Part shown: positions 63,104 through 64,000 of the stretch, one piece after another
How positions within the stretch are numbered: the first letter of the stretch is position 1
How the letters are laid out: the number at the start of each line of letters is the position of its first letter
NCBI GenBank assembly: GCA_041583135.1
Contig: JBFHGJ010000008.1
Coordinates: forward strand, 42,010 to 106,009
Source: JABSOG01 sp041583135
GTDB taxonomy: Bacteria; Pseudomonadota; Gammaproteobacteria; Enterobacterales; Alteromonadaceae
Length of the DNA: 64,000 nucleotides
Reading direction: 5' to 3'
The notes under the pieces: model-generated
Told to the model about the DNA's origin: nothing
The model's input: the letters and a program-made list of their open reading frames with translations, nothing else
The model's database searches: none
Program-made: the position numbers and the translations under genes

Positions 63104-63463
63104 TTTCAGCGCCGTTTTTACGGGGCAATCTGCGCGCTTAGCAGCCGTTCAATACTTGAGCAACAACCGCACAATCAAACACCACAAAAAGCGGCCTTGA
63201 AAGTGACTTTAACCATCCTCTAACTATAACCTCAAGCAGTTGTATTTAATAGCTTTATTTAGCAAAAAAGGCATAAATAAAAAGATAATTTAAAGTCAAG
63301 TTACAGCGGCTGTTTTTTGCCAACTTTAAATCGTTTTAAAGCGCCCTTTTACGTTGCTTTGCCCCCCCTAAAAAGGTTAAAATTCGACTATAAAATCCAT
63401 TATAAATTCAATACCTTAATTGAAGAATTATCATAAGCAAGAATGCTACCTAAAGGACACTTT
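63104..63463. other. Divergent AT-rich promoter region
   Basis: A gene-free stretch between the adaptor (minus) and the GT8 gene (plus), very AT-rich from about 63230. It contains dyads CTTTAAA-TCGT-TTTAAAG (63324-63341) and TTCAAT-ACCTTA-ATTGAA (63407-63424). A loose sigma70 match toward the GT8 gene is TTGCTT (63354-63359), 17 nt, TTAAAA (63377-63382). Confidence 0.5.
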
Positions 63464-64000
63464 ATGAATATTGTTTTTTGTGCCGATGGAAACTTTTCCA
63501 AGTTGTTGCAGGTTGCGGCATTTTCTGTCGTCCGTACCAATCCGGGTTGCACCATCAACGTCATCAAAACCGACGAGTTTTGCACTGAAAATCTCCAACG
63601 TCTTTGTGACAGCCACAACTGCCAATTACGTATTTTCAATCTCGATGTCTGCGACAGTTTGAAAACCACCGAGCAATGGTCCAGCGCGATTTTTGCCCGC
63701 CTTGCCATTCCCGAATTCATTCCCAATGGCCGCGCGCTCTATATGGACTGCGATACCATCACCACCGGCTCTTTGGCCGAATTGTTTGAACTGGATATGG
63801 AAGGTCATGGTTTGGCCGCCGCCGATGATAAAGGCAAGGTGACCTATTTTAACTACTTTAAAAAACGCTTCGATATTCCGATGTATTTCAACTCCGGGGT
63901 ATTGTTGATGGATTGCGATGCGTTAAACGAGTCAAAGTTGATGGACAAAACCATTGAACTGATTCGCGCCAACGATCAGAACCAGTTGCGCTTTACCGAC
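63464..64000 (+). CDS. Glycosyltransferase family 8 protein, N-terminal part (cut by window edge)
   Basis: 179 codons are open to the right edge. ATG 63464 has AAAGGA 6 nt upstream. The protein opens MNIVFCADGNFSKLLQVAAF, a GT-A nucleotide-binding start. It carries the metal-binding DxD at Asp95-Cys-Asp97 (ALYMDCDTITTGSL) and YFNSGVLLMDCD near 145, the pattern of family 8 retaining transferases such as LPS galactosyl- or glucosyltransferases. It is divergent from the adaptor and probably belongs to a surface-sugar or housekeeping region outside the NRPS locus, though glycosylation of the peptide cannot be excluded. Confidence 0.85.
   Translation, partial: MNIVFCADGNFSKLLQVAAFSVVRTNPGCTINVIKTDEFCTENLQRLCDSHNCQLRIFNLDVCDSLKTTEQWSSAIFARLAIPEFIPNGRALYMDCDTITTGSLAELFELDMEGHGLAAADDKGKVTYFNYFKKRFDIPMYFNSGVLLMDCDALNESKLMDKTIELIRANDQNQLRFTD

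Overview
The window is almost entirely one large non-ribosomal peptide synthetase (NRPS) biosynthetic and export locus from a Gram-negative bacterium. Outer-membrane (TolC-type), RND and periplasmic-adaptor genes show the Gram-negative cell plan. Moderate GC content, codon use and gene style suggest a marine-type gammaproteobacterium (Alteromonadales/Shewanella-like). That placement is inference, because the window holds no rRNA or other marker gene.

Layout, left to right. (1) 1-1341, minus: the start of a MacB/FtsX-type ABC permease, cut by the window edge, and its ATPase. (2) 1969-6218, plus: a two-gene operon of a PvdQ-like periplasmic N-terminal-nucleophile acylase and a PvdE/SyrD-type cyclic-peptide ABC exporter. 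(3) 6391-61214, minus: the biosynthetic block. In transcription order it holds a SyrP-like dioxygenase; a TolC-family channel, an unknown lipoprotein, a small VOC protein, a fatty-acyl-AMP ligase-ACP (FAAL) and NRPS C-A-T; a second PvdE-type exporter; a stand-alone docking+C protein; A-T-T; C-A-T; a PaaK-like adenylating enzyme and a SufS-like PLP enzyme; NRPS (C-A-T)x2; a PhyH-type dioxygenase; NRPS (C-A-T)x3; NRPS (C-A-T)x3-TE; and an RND adaptor and pump. (4) 61817-63070, minus: a MacA/HlyD-type adaptor with its own strong terminator. (5) 63464-64000, plus: the start of a GT8 glycosyltransferase, cut by the window edge.

Working model (inference). The FAAL loads a fatty acid on its ACP. Eleven modules then extend it colinearly: module 1 at 51068; module 2 split between 47797 (C) and 44966 (A-T-T); module 3 at 41556; modules 4-5 at 32055; modules 6-8 at 21261; modules 9-11 at 10670. 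The terminal thioesterase releases a lipo-undecapeptide. Adenylation-pocket residues read by eye give Ser for modules 5, 6 and 7, a basic-looking pocket for module 4, one shared code for modules 2 and 9, another for modules 8 and 10, and a small-residue code (Ala/Gly-like) for module 11. Module 1 lacks the usual Asp235. I see no epimerization domain. N-terminal TubC-like docking domains and short acidic/hydrophobic C-terminal tails fit this order. Two Fe(II)/2-oxoglutarate hydroxylase candidates and a PaaK/SufS-like pair could add tailoring or a special building block. The PvdE-like exporters, the PvdQ-like acylase, the RND pump and TolC suggest transfer to the periplasm, possible deacylation there, and efflux.

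Several transcription-unit boundaries carry inverted repeats that look like operators, including a partly shared ATCTCA-centre-TGAGAT dyad.
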